Origin: Eutypa lata
Lineage: Eukaryota > Ascomycota > Sordariomycetes > Xylariales > Diatrypaceae
Reading direction: 5' to 3'
DNA length: 64,000 nt
Assembly: GCA_022661535.1 (NCBI GenBank)
Contig: JAKULF010000001.1
Location: forward strand, 1,426,001-1,490,000
This document shows, in pieces, positions 11,686 through 21,302 of this stretch (position 1 is its first letter; the number at the start of each line of letters is the position of its first letter). The translations under genes and the position numbers were made by a program. Under the pieces are notes generated by a model. It was not told where the DNA came from. It did no database searches and saw nothing but the letters and a program-made list of their open reading frames with translations.

Positions 11686-12993
11686 TCATGTAATGTTATT
11701 ATTATTAAACCTTGTGATGTACAAATCAAACACGCAGTGCCACACACCCGGCGCGAACGTCTTGACCTGCTCAACATGATCCACGTAGACCTTCGTGACA
11801 CCGCTATCCTTCTTCTTCGCCAGCTCTCCGAACCACCGCTCGATCTCGCCCCTCCTCCGCTCGATATCCGCAACGCCCACATTCTCATGCAGATGCAGCC
11901 ACGCCTTCTCACTGCCCCCAACGATATCCCAAGCGTCGCCCCACGACAGATCGCTCCTCGGCAACAACCCGCAGTTCACATGCAGCACGTTAGCAAGCGA
12001 CGTCGTTTCGTCAGCCTGTCGTTGCCGCTGTAGCTCAGCGATCCGCTCAACGGCACGCGCATTATCTTCGAGGAACACGGTGATTTGCTCGCCGCCCGCC
12101 AGCATCTCGCCCATCGAGCTCGACGAAGATAGCTCCTGACGCTGCACAACCCGCACACTCCACCCGTTGCCCCTCGCGCCCCGCCGCAGCCCCTCCACGC
12201 TCCACGGGTTCAGCTCCCAGCACAAGACGCGCATGCCGAGGCGCGCGTACGAGAAGACGAAGTATCCGATGCCGGCGTAGAGGTCGACGGCATAGGCTTT
12301 GCATAGAGAGGCCAGCGGAATCTGACTTCTATGCTCCAGGTGCATTTCCCCGGGCTGGCGGTCCGGGTCGTGGAAACCCAGCAACCGCGCCTTCTCCTTC
12401 ACGTTTCCCCGGCTGAACATGGTCCACCGCGGCGCCCATGTTTGGAATATGCCGTTCTGTCGCGTGGACACCCAGAACGCAGCTTCGAAATCGGCTGTGG
12501 ATGGACCCCCGTTCGGCGAGGAGATGGTGGTGGGTCCGAAGTCTCCATACAGCATGCGCTGGCCGCTGGGGCTGCGCAGGATGTTGCTCTTGTTGTTACT
12601 TACATCCTGCGTCCCATCTCCGGTAGTGCTATCTGTGTGGTGGAGCGGAATGCCCTCGTTAACGGCGAGGTGCGTGAGCTGCGCTTTCTGCTTTTTCGAG
12701 ATCTCCGATAGGATGCCCTCCCACAGCTCATCAACGCGCTTGTCCTCCTCCTCGGAGGAGTCTACCGAATCTAAGATCTCACGCCATGCCGTCGAGCCGA
12801 AAGCGCCCGTCGGCAGCAACGTCATCGGCTCGTACACGGTCCATCGTTTCGGCGCCTGGGCGATGAGCTGCAGCTGATCGTCTTCCGGAAGCGGAAAAGA
12901 TCGGAACCAGGCGGTCAGCGCAGCCTCTATCGGATTCTTAGATGGTGCTTTTTTGCGCTTCGGCTTGCTCTTGGTTTCTTGTTGCGAGTTCAT
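11686..12993 (-). CDS. TRM12: tRNA wybutosine-synthesizing protein 2 (TYW2/TRM12)
   Basis: Transfers the alpha-amino-alpha-carboxypropyl group of S-adenosylmethionine to the modified guanosine at position 37 of tRNA-Phe in wybutosine synthesis. The frame is open up to ATG 13095; I chose ATG 12993 (MNSQQETKSKPKRKKAP, 435 aa) because the upstream 34 residues look untranslated. The Rossmann motif is VDLYAGIGYFVFSYARLG, followed by LCWELNPWSVEGLRRGARGN, the family signature. Near the end are LHLHENVG and HVEQVKTFAPGVWHCVFDLY, also conserved. A variable insert (about residues 125-165) carries Ser/Asn-rich sequence. It is intronless and divergent from the gene at 13525. Confidence 0.9.
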   Translation of the reverse strand: MNSQQETKSKPKRKKAPSKNPIEAALTAWFRSFPLPEDDQLQLIAQAPKRWTVYEPMTLLPTGAFGSTAWREILDSVDSSEEEDKRVDELWEGILSEISKKQKAQLTHLAVNEGIPLHHTDSTTGDGTQDVSNNKSNILRSPSGQRMLYGDFGPTTISSPNGGPSTADFEAAFWVSTRQNGIFQTWAPRWTMFSRGNVKEKARLLGFHDPDRQPGEMHLEHRSQIPLASLCKAYAVDLYAGIGYFVFSYARLGMRVLCWELNPWSVEGLRRGARGNGWSVRVVQRQELSSSSSMGEMLAGGEQITVFLEDNARAVERIAELQRQRQADETTSLANVLHVNCGLLPRSDLSWGDAWDIVGGSEKAWLHLHENVGVADIERRRGEIERWFGELAKKKDSGVTKVYVDHVEQVKTFAPGVWHCVFDLYITRFNNNNIT

Positions 12994-13524
12994 TGCATTG
13001 TTCGGGTTAAAACGAAAGGCACAGGCCGGATAAAAGACCCCGCCGAAAAAAAGATCTCGGTGCTTGTGGGGGCGGCCATTTGGTGGGGTCAGCACCGATA
13101 TAAGTGGTAAAGGTTATCCGGAAAGAAACCCCTTAATATGCCTAGGTAGGTACAGCATTAATATTTGTTGGGCAAATTTCCGTCTCTATCTACTAATCTA
13201 GCCAGTCTAAAGAAATATTTACCAAGAATAGCATCGTCGATTGTTCCTCTAGACAATGACGATGCATTATCTCCGGTAACAACAACTCTCTCGAACATCG
13301 TGTCAAAACAACGTGCATTGTCTAGCCGTTCGTTCAAGGAAACTAACAAAGGACGAACAATGCCGTTCAGGACATTTATAAAGCAGGCCATCGCAGTCTG
13401 CAGGTATGAAACATCTTCCATAGTCCCCAAGTCATACATTTGCATACACATTCACACAGATCCTCAGTCAGCCAGCTACTTACTCGTCCACCCATTCATC
13501 CTGCACGGGCAGCAGGAAGAAACC
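12994..13524. other. intergenic, divergent promoter region
   Basis: Sits between the TRM12 start (minus) and the next start (plus). It contains a CCTAGGTAGGTAC patch at about 13140. The frame of the downstream gene is open further upstream to 13165, but without a better start context than ATG 13525. Confidence 0.5.
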
Positions 13525-14217
13525 ATGTCTTTCAACGCAGAAACCCCCAGCTCCGACGAGTGTTACACCTGGCCTGACCTCCGAGACTCCAAATTCTCCG
13601 GTTCCCGAGACACAGCAGCTCTTCGCAGCCAGCTCCTCTCATCCCCATCCTCGGCCTCTCCCCGTCCTCCCCCCTGCAAAGCATGCCTCACAGTCCTCGG
13701 CAGAATAAACTGCACGCACATCTCGGCCGCCCAGTGCGCTTCCCTCAAAGCACGCAAGAAGAAGCAGCAGCACCGCGCCGGGGTCTCGAAGAAAGGTAAG
13801 GAAGCCATGCAAGTATACGCGTGTCCCGGCCGACACGCGTTCGTCGGCACGAGAGCCCTGGGCGGGCGCTCGATTAGTCCGCAAGCGCGCGCATGGAAAG
13901 GCGACCGCGAGCTCTTGGCGGGCATGTGTCCGCATTGCTGGAGCGAGGCCATCAATGACGGGTACCGCGGCGGACGACGCCGCTGGACGCAGGCGTCGGT
14001 TACGCTGCGGAAGAAGGAGGCGAGAAAGAGCAAACAATGGGTAATGGATAAGAGGATTGATGTGCAGTTAAAGCAGGTAATGGAGAATTTAAGTGAGGGC
14101 GAGAGTGAGAGCGAGGGTGATGTGGTGAAGGTGAAGAAGGCGGTGAAGGTGATTGGTAAGGCAAAGAACTGGAAATTTTTGAAGGGTGAGGAGACTAGGT
14201 TTCGCATGAAGCTGTAA
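13525..14217 (+). CDS. unknown basic protein with Cys/His pairs, 230 aa
   Basis: The start MSFNAETPSSDECYTWPDLR is chosen because it follows an ACC context (ACCATG) and begins the hydrophilic, Ser-rich N-terminus. Cys pairs appear at PCKACLTVLGRINCTH, and again at VYACPGRHAF and MCPHCW, which could bind zinc, but the spacing matches no finger I know. The second half is Lys/Arg-rich (RRRWTQASVTLRKKEARKSK) with an acidic patch (SEGESESEGD) and a basic tail. No signal peptide or membrane segment. The longer in-frame version from 13165 is possible but less gene-like. Function unknown. Confidence 0.6.
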   Translation: MSFNAETPSSDECYTWPDLRDSKFSGSRDTAALRSQLLSSPSSASPRPPPCKACLTVLGRINCTHISAAQCASLKARKKKQQHRAGVSKKGKEAMQVYACPGRHAFVGTRALGGRSISPQARAWKGDRELLAGMCPHCWSEAINDGYRGGRRRWTQASVTLRKKEARKSKQWVMDKRIDVQLKQVMENLSEGESESEGDVVKVKKAVKVIGKAKNWKFLKGEETRFRMKL

Positions 14218-14363
14218 GTCAGGTAGGTAGGTGAGTAAGTACTGGGTCGCTTGGCCTTCTATTCGGGAGGTAGGTTTAGATCTTATCTTTCCCCTGAGTG
14301 GAGAGATATTTCAATGGTAGAGAAAAAGGTAAGATACGTAAAGAAGCGACGGGCTATGATACC

Positions 14364-14402
<39 letters not shown>

Positions 14403-14892
14403 ATAACATGGCGGTATAATATTAAATTATTCATCCCCCCCCCATAATATTGCTTCAGAAATAGGGCAATCGTGTTGTTTATCATGTTCACCGGTTGCCT
14501 CGCATTTCCTGCTTCTACAGGCGCAGCATTATATCATTCCTCATATAGCCACTCGTTTTCCATACATCTAGTTCTCAACGCTTCACCGTTCTAATTATAT
14601 TTAAGCTACATTTCGCAAAATTGCATGTGAAAAATATTCAATTGGGAGATTTTTCACAGAACAATTGTAGCGACTCATAATACTCCCTAGGTCAATTATT
14701 GAAGTAGGTATTATGGCGACCTTCTTAATTCGGCCTATATAGCCCTTATTCCGGCGCGGCATAGCCTATTCGGGAAACCATCTACCTTATTTAGCCTATC
14801 GACACCTATTCTTGAAACCTTTGTAGCTCACTGTGGCCTTCCGTTCCTTTTCAACTGATACAATTTGAAGGTACAAGATATAAGAACTCAGC
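14218..14892. other. intergenic, AT-rich with homopolymer tracts
   Basis: Contains the T tract at 14370-14401 and a short C tract near 14434. It is otherwise AT-rich promoter sequence of the amidohydrolase gene. Confidence 0.6.
14370..14401. repeat. poly-T tract, about 32 bases
   Basis: Uninterrupted run of T. It could be the poly(A) end of an old retroposed sequence on the minus strand, or simple replication slippage; nothing adjacent supports a retroposon. Confidence 0.85.
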
Positions 14893-16335
14893 ATGGTGAA
14901 GCGCACAGTCGAGAGCCAGCTTTCGGCACGGGACTCTCCAGAACGATTGCCGGAATCTATATTCTCTCCTTCTCTCGGGCTGACTATAAGACCACGATGT
15001 GAGGGCAATGACGCTTTGTCTATTGACGCTGAAGCCGAAAAGCCCGTCTTCACCGTCATTACCGCTGATATCCTCATTCCCGGCGACGGCGACCCTCAAG
15101 AGAACGCCGCTCTTGTTATCCAAAACAAGGTAATCGCATGGGTCGGTCCGCAATCCGCCCTACCCCAAAAGTACACAGACCCGCCGCACAAGTCGTACTC
15201 GGTCCCGTACCTCATGCCCGGACTCTGGGACTGCCACGTGCACTTCGGAGGCGAATCCACAGCCGAGCCCAGCGTCCTCCCCTTCATCGGGCACCACCCG
15301 GCGTCCTCGGGCGCCCGCCTCGCCAAGGGGTGCTGGACCGCGCTGCAGCGGGGCTACACGTCCCTGCGCGACGTAGCGGGGTACGGGTGCGAGGTGGCGC
15401 TCGCCATCGACGACGGAACCATCGCGGGACCCCACGTCTACGGGTGCGGGGCGGCGCTGAGCCAGACGGGCGGCCACGGCGACGTCTTCGAGCTGCCCGC
15501 CGGCGACGCCCTGCTGCACCTGGGCGTCGGCGGGACCGCGATGGCGGCGGGCTCGTCGTACGGCGCGGGCAAGATCGCCCTCGCCGACGGCGTCGACGAG
15601 TGCCGGCGCGCGGTGCGGCTGCAGGTCCGCCGCGGCGCCCGCTGCGTCAAGGTCTTCGCGTCCGGGGGCGTCAAGTCCCGCGGCGACGCGCTCATGGCGC
15701 CGCAGTTCAGCCCCGAGGAGCTGCGTTGCGTGGTCGGCGAGGCGGCGCGCCAGGGGCTCGTCGTGGCGGCCCACCTGCACAGCAAGCCCGCCATCATCGA
15801 GGCGGTGCTGGCGGGCGTCCGCACGGTGGAGCACGCCTCGTTCGCGGACCAGGAGTGCGTCGATCTCATGAAGGAGAAGGGCTGCCTGTACATCGCGACG
15901 CGGACCGTCGTGGACCTGCTGTTGAAGACGGGCGGTAAGGGCCTGTCGCGGCAGACGTGGGAGAAGGCCAAGCTGATCGGGAGGAACCACGAGGCCGCGT
16001 ATAAGCTAGCCATCCGATCCGGGGCAACTTTCGCGCTGGGGACTGATACGCAGCCCGGCTTCAATATGGCGATGGAGCTCGAGCATGCCGTTGAGGCTGG
16101 TATGAGCAATCTAGAAGCCATCAAGGCGGCTACGGCTAACGGGCCGCTGTGTATTGGCGACCAGGCCCCGAAGACCGGTCAGCTCAAAGCTGGGTACGAG
16201 GCGGATGTGATTGGGGTAATGGAGAACCCGGTGGAGGATATCAAGGCGCTGCAGAAGATGGACAATGTCAGGTGGGTGTGGAAGGGCGGGAAGATATTCA
16301 AGGGACCGGGGGTAGGACCTTGGGGAGAAGAATAG
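14893..16335 (+). CDS. metal-dependent amidohydrolase, ochratoxinase/prolidase-like, 480 aa
   Basis: Hydrolyses an amide or peptide bond using a binuclear metal centre. The motifs of the amidohydrolase TIM-barrel are all present: HVH (His115, His117) in LWDCHVHFGG, the candidate carbamylated Lys253 in CVKVFASGG, His294 in VAAHLH, His314 in TVEHASF, and Asp385 in LGTDTQPG. The flanking beta-sandwich is at the N-terminus (ITADILIPGDGDP) and C-terminus (LKAGYEADVIGVMENPVEDI). This layout and length match the imidazolonepropionase/prolidase-like group that includes fungal ochratoxinase. Substrate is not predictable. No clear signal peptide. The middle (about 15200-15950) is much more GC-rich than the ends, which creates long shadow frames on both strands. 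Confidence 0.87.
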   Translation: MVKRTVESQLSARDSPERLPESIFSPSLGLTIRPRCEGNDALSIDAEAEKPVFTVITADILIPGDGDPQENAALVIQNKVIAWVGPQSALPQKYTDPPHKSYSVPYLMPGLWDCHVHFGGESTAEPSVLPFIGHHPASSGARLAKGCWTALQRGYTSLRDVAGYGCEVALAIDDGTIAGPHVYGCGAALSQTGGHGDVFELPAGDALLHLGVGGTAMAAGSSYGAGKIALADGVDECRRAVRLQVRRGARCVKVFASGGVKSRGDALMAPQFSPEELRCVVGEAARQGLVVAAHLHSKPAIIEAVLAGVRTVEHASFADQECVDLMKEKGCLYIATRTVVDLLLKTGGKGLSRQTWEKAKLIGRNHEAAYKLAIRSGATFALGTDTQPGFNMAMELEHAVEAGMSNLEAIKAATANGPLCIGDQAPKTGQLKAGYEADVIGVMENPVEDIKALQKMDNVRWVWKGGKIFKGPGVGPWGEE

Positions 16336-16998
16336 TGAGACAAATCATGTAAAATGTCGGTCTGTGAGAAGGTAGGATAATTATGAACCGGTATTTGACA
16401 TATCGTATAGAGGTCCCTCAGAGTGATGAGATGAAAGGAAGCATCCATAAGGTGCAGAGAGGCTTAGACGCTAAGCAATGGCTACCCCTTTTTGACCCCT
16501 TTATTGTCATGTGAGACGAGATAGATATCCTGGCAGTCCAAAGAAACTTCATTGCTTCATGACAGTGTTGAGTGTCATCAGCCATTAGGTGCTGAATGAG
16601 TTAGCGAGAATTTAATCTGATAAAGATACTTCCAGCCTTAGTATAGCCTACGAGGTTGACTGATTGTTAGGGTACCTTACTAACTAGGTAGGAGCTACGA
16701 GCACTTGATAAATATGTGAGATAGATACCATATAATACACAATACGTGCTTTTTGATGAATGTATTTAAATTGAATAAACGTTTTAAACGTAAACCGATT
16801 TATTGAAACATTGTGTGAATACTCCCAAATAAATGCCATTTGACGCCACTTCAAGTTCAAGGGGGATTTTCTTTTCTTTTACTTCTTACGTTTACTTACT
16901 CACCTCGGTAATTATCCCTAAAACTGTATGTTAGTACAAGAAAGGAGAAGGGTTTAGTGGCTTGGACCCTTAGAAATCGAGGAAGTCCAAATCGATCG
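16336..16998. other. intergenic
   Basis: AT-rich spacer between convergent genes (amidohydrolase plus, kinase-like minus). Nothing supported. Confidence 0.6.
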
Positions 16999-18704
16999 CT
17001 AAGTCGGAGGAGGTGGATTTCCGCCGCTGCCACCGCCACCGCCACCACCTCCAGCGCCTCCTGCACCTGCAACCGGAGGTTCTACATCAGCGTCAATAAT
17101 ATATTTCTTGACGAGGTACTCGATATGATCGTCCGACTCAAAACCCTCGTTGTTGGGGTATGCTTGGGCGGTCTTCGTTACAACGGCATCGGAAACCGTC
17201 ACCAGCAGTTCCTCGAGCCGGGGCCTGTTGAGGGGATTTTCAGCGATGCAGCGCTGTACGAGAAGGCGGAGGTCGGAGTCGAGATCGCTGATACCCTCCA
17301 CCCGTGGGAGGAGGTTTGGGTCTCTTATCCAAGTTCGGATGTCGGCGGGGGAGGCAAAATCACGTTGCCTGATGATCAGGGCCATAAGCTAGGATTTTGT
17401 GAAATATGTTAGTTAGTCTTAACTCAAGCGGCACGTTCAGCCAGTTTCGTGGATAGGGTGACCTTACAACTCCAACGTCATAAATATTTTTGTCGGTACC
17501 ATGGGTTCGCTTATCTGCCGGCCGTCGACTAGGTGACATGTTAGTAATAGTATTCATAAGTTAGTACTCTCAAGGGGATGGGAATTACTTACTATTGGTC
17601 GAGATTTAACTGCCTATCATAGTTGGCAAGCTGAAATGCGTTCAGGGCCGGGCTAACATCCATGTCTCCCGACTTGCCGAAGCCAATCAGTTGCAAAATC
17701 GGTACGAGAGCGTGCTCTGGAGTACTGTTATCGAGCTCGCCAAACATGACTGTAAACAAAAGGTTAGTATGGACTAGAAGGCTGTATATGTGTTGGTAAA
17801 TAACTTACGGTTCTCGTTATGGAAGTCGTTATGTGCAAGCTTGGAGGGAGGCCCTGTCCCAATCTGTCCCAGCTGAACAGGATTATTGGGAGGCCAAGCT
17901 ATTTCGACGCACGCTCTCACCACTATAAACTTGTTAGAATTATCCTGGAAAGGGATGGTATATTCAGGTACTTACTACACAGGAAAAGGCGCCACAGCAG
18001 CCGGTTCGGCAAACGCTCGCCTGCCTGCCGGGTCCTCTGTACAAATAGCTTCAGAGTGCCGTTCTGCAAATACTCTATTATATAGTAAGGAACCCCTAGG
18101 TTCACGAGTGGGTTGGGATCAATGGCAAGTGGCTTTACTACGTGCATCGCATATTGCAGGATCTGCGGTTATGTTAGCAAACAAACATCTTGGACTGTAG
18201 GCCGTCCCGCAAATACTTACATTGAGATAGGAGATCTCGTTGTTGACCGCATCTTCGGTGCCACTGGTCCCTGCTTTGGCCACAAATCTTCGACCACCTT
18301 CGCCTACTTCTTTGAAACGCATTGTCGTGCCGTTGTGGGTTGAGGCAAGCAGTCCCTCAAACTCGAAGCGCGGGTTGTCGTCAAACAAATTTCGGGCTCT
18401 GTCGACAACAGATGTAGGATCGTTTGCCGACCTGGCTGCCTGGGCTGGCTGAACACGCAACATATTATAATCTTCGTCGTTCCCGCGGCCCCACTGAAAC
18501 ACTCAGAGTTAGCTATTTCTCTTTCTAGATAATCTAACGATGATTTGGAAGGTTTAAGTCATGTTCTAAGTGCGAGAATTCCTTTGGACAAAGAAATATG
18601 CTCTCGAAAGGTGATGGATAGGGGTAAAATCAACTCCGAGAGTTACTTACAGGATTGCGGTTGCCACCACCGGCATTGCCACTAGAAAATCCCCAAGGAT
18701 CCAT
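16999..18704 (-). CDS. protein kinase-like domain protein with altered DFG motif, 411 aa, seven exons
   Basis: Exons 18704-18651, 18493-18221, 18162-17976, 17922-17809, 17749-17593, 17528-17468 and 17388-16999; every intron has GTAAGT or GTAAGG and AG, several with CTAAC branch sites, and frame is kept through all six. Kinase landmarks in order: RRFVAKAG (candidate ATP-binding Lys), the helix-C Glu in NNEISYL, hinge YYIIEYLQNG, catalytic-loop HNDFHNENLMFG (Asp and Asn kept), then LIGFGKSGD where DFG is expected, so the metal-binding Asp is Gly. C-lobe: YDVGVLMALIIRQ and RCIAENPLNRPRLEELL. The tail is Gly-rich (about 12 Gly) and ends in PPPPT. No Gly-rich loop of normal form. It is probably a pseudokinase or an atypical fungal kinase; the target is unknown. 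Confidence 0.75.
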
Positions 18705-19889
18705 GTTTCGAAAGTATTGTTGATAAGTGTAGAGTGAATGATAACTATATTGTCGCAATTATGTTTGGAAGATCAAGTCATAGTCAAATGCTACTGTAGA
18801 TGTGTTCTTATAGAGTTTTATACTTGGTCTATTGTATTACTTGCGAGAAACATAGCCATTGTCAACGAGCTTTGTAGTCAATTGTCTTACAAAGAAGGAA
18901 ATAGAATGTGACAACTTGCTTAAAAAAACCATGGAGTGTCTTTATTGTTAACTAATTGTATACTAAACTATAACTTGTGATCCTTTCATTATTAACGGCG
19001 AGAAAAAAAAGGGAGGGCGTCTTGTCTGGGGATTCGCTAATCTTTCTTGATACTGATTAAACATCAATAATTTAGTAACATAATAGATCAAATGTGACAT
19101 TTCTAGACAGGTCCCCTTGTCCTGTCATCTGGGTTAATAGTTGAAGTCCTGCCAAACAAGTCAATGCTTTGTGTTCTTACTACTCTTAGAAATTCAAGTC
19201 CATGCAAGTTGTTAGGCTTTCCCGGTGAGAGATTATGAGAGAACTGTTGAAACTATCATGAGTATTATACTAGCAACTTGAGAATTCACAACAAGCATCA
19301 ACTAAATACCTGACCAGTTTAAACCAGAACAATGACAGGACTGCGTGTTTATAGAAAAAGAAGAAGGAAAAAAAGTCACCTAACATACTACCGGTTTTGA
19401 ATGAGATACTACCTCGTACGACCAATACAGCACAAACATATTTTGTACTAGCCTGGTTATCTTCGCTATCTTCAGGCTCACGTATTAAATCGCAACTCCC
19501 GACAAGACTCAAGGCATGACTGATAGAAAGTATTGTGGGGGTGGAGGCTAATATTCCCGGGCACATAGAGCACTAAGTTGGATTGTCTGAGAGGCGGGCA
19601 AAGGAACATAAAAGTTCGATCAGTTAGCAGAGAATCGATTCAATTGAATTGAATGCATGCTATCGAATTAAAAGAAACTCATTTCAATCATGAAAGCGCG
19701 TCGCCTGCATCGAGTTGAACCATCCAGACCTGACAGAGGAAACCGCGAATGAAAGCAGATGTTCATGGTCGTGATTGAACCCATCGCTGAATCCGAGAAA
19801 AACCTAAGCTAAATTACAATCCAGTCATCCATAAACTGCCAAAGCCCCCTTCTTGAGCCTCATTGCTAAACGCCGATGTTTTTAGTAGC
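18705..19889. other. intergenic, AT-rich
   Basis: Upstream of the kinase-like gene. A 98-codon minus frame at 19270-19566 lacks recognisable motifs and is AT-rich. No gene supported. Confidence 0.55.
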
Positions 19890-20222
19890 TTATAGTGGGA
19901 TGACGCAGCAGTCGCACGGCAGCGGACAAGGGATGATGAAGCAGAAGCGGCCGGGGCAACAACCGCCACGATCACCGCCGCGCAGCCCAACAGTGGGTTC
20001 TTCATGTGGACGCTGGGGGTCTTTTGTTTGTGATAGCACGTTATGTTAGTTATTGTTGTTTTTCTGAATGAAATAAGCATCTGAAAAGGGGGCGGCGGGA
20101 AACGTACCCATCGGCTTAGAAGCGATCGGCTGCATTTGAATTGACTGCTGAGACTGTGGCGCTTGACCGCCCTCTGCAACGGCAGCAGGGTTGTTTTGGG
20201 CGTCTGGTTGGGAAGGGGCCAT
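19890..20222 (-). CDS. small Cys-rich C-terminal protein, 81 aa, two exons
   Basis: Exon 1 is 20222-20108 and exon 2 is 20020-19890, with an 87-bp phase-1 intron (GTACGT...AAAAG). Exon 1 gives a Gln/Pro/Ala-rich, hydrophilic start (MAPSQPDAQNNPAAVAEGG), ending PIASKPM. Exon 2 read in the spliced frame is short and ends with a striking block, GGCCPGRFCFIIPCPLPCDC, then CVIPL and stop. Six or more Cys interleaved with hydrophobic residues at the very C-terminus recall fungal and plant CYSTM-like membrane-tethered stress peptides, but I cannot assign the family. Neither exon alone shows this; the longer open frame over exon 2 is another phase. Good splice sites and meaningful frame make it likely real. 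Confidence 0.66.
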
Positions 20223-21302
20223 TTTTGGGGGAAGGTAAGTACCGAAGTTGTGGTAATTAGGATTATTGTACGAGGCGGACGTATACGAGTAGGTAATAGC
20301 AGATATAAAGTCTTCCGAACTGTTAGGGAATGGGACTTTTAATACTATGTAAGTTTTGAAACGGCGTGGAGGAGCTGAACACGACGCCGCGTAAGGACAC
20401 AAAGTACGAGGTAAGCAAGGCAATCAATCAGGTGATAACTACCGACGGCTGGTGTTGTGGTGTCACAGCCACCTTAGCTCAGCCACATTCAAGTACGTAG
20501 TACATAGTTAATACCGGAATATGTAGCTTATGACGTCATATTAACTTGTTTGAGAAAGTCACAATGCAGCTGCGCCTATTGGTTGATACACACCTACATA
20601 TACCTACCTACATATAGAGGCTAGACTTTACATGCATACATGATACAGTTGACAGCCTTAAACCGGGGTAATGCTACAGAGGCGCTTCACAAGCTCGCTT
20701 TTAAACGTGACGTTAAGACCAGACCTACTGCATTCGGTATAAAGAAGTATCTGGGTTAGTAAGTACATAGTAGTGAGGTTTTAAATACTGGTGACATTCA
20801 CTTATTTTGAGGATCTAGCGTTGTTTCTAGCATCCTCTAACCACAACATAACTTACACTGGTTATTATCAAGTTAATATAGGGTATGCAGGCACACTTTA
20901 AAACAACTAAAGACATTCTGCATGATCACTGTTCATTAGATTTTTGACATAGACAGCTATAAAATCAGTATTGCCCAATGTAAATGCAGCCTGTAGTTTA
21001 AGGAGAGATTGTGGCACAGCTAGCCTTGCTAATATAAGGTTATGATGGAAGGTCGTGGCCTACTCTCTGCTATAAGTAGTAGCAAGCTATGTAACATATC
21101 ATTCTGCCCCCTGTTTCATGGTGATTTCTGCTACTACTATGTATTATTAGCGAACCGAAATCCTATCTTTTAAGGTAGGGTAGGTCATTGGGCTATTCTA
21201 CATATCCTTTTATTTTCCTTTTTTCTTCTAATACTGAGATATCTTCTCCATGACTATAATTCTATGAGGATATATGGATATCACCACCTGGCTCTATCAA
21301 AT
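20223..21302. other. intergenic, divergent promoter region
   Basis: Lies between two divergently transcribed genes. AT-rich, with several TACCTACC/TACATA patches near 20590-20620. No gene or RNA recognised. Confidence 0.55.

Noticed and set aside
15138..15990. Long open frames on both strands inside the amidohydrolase gene (266 and 276 codons)
   Set aside because: They are shadows caused by GC-rich third positions; their translations are Arg/Pro/Gly-rich and motif-free, while the sense frame has all catalytic residues.
19270..19566. 98-codon minus frame upstream of the Cys-rich gene
   Set aside because: Hydrophobic/aromatic-rich random-looking translation with a T-tract-derived Phe run; no support.
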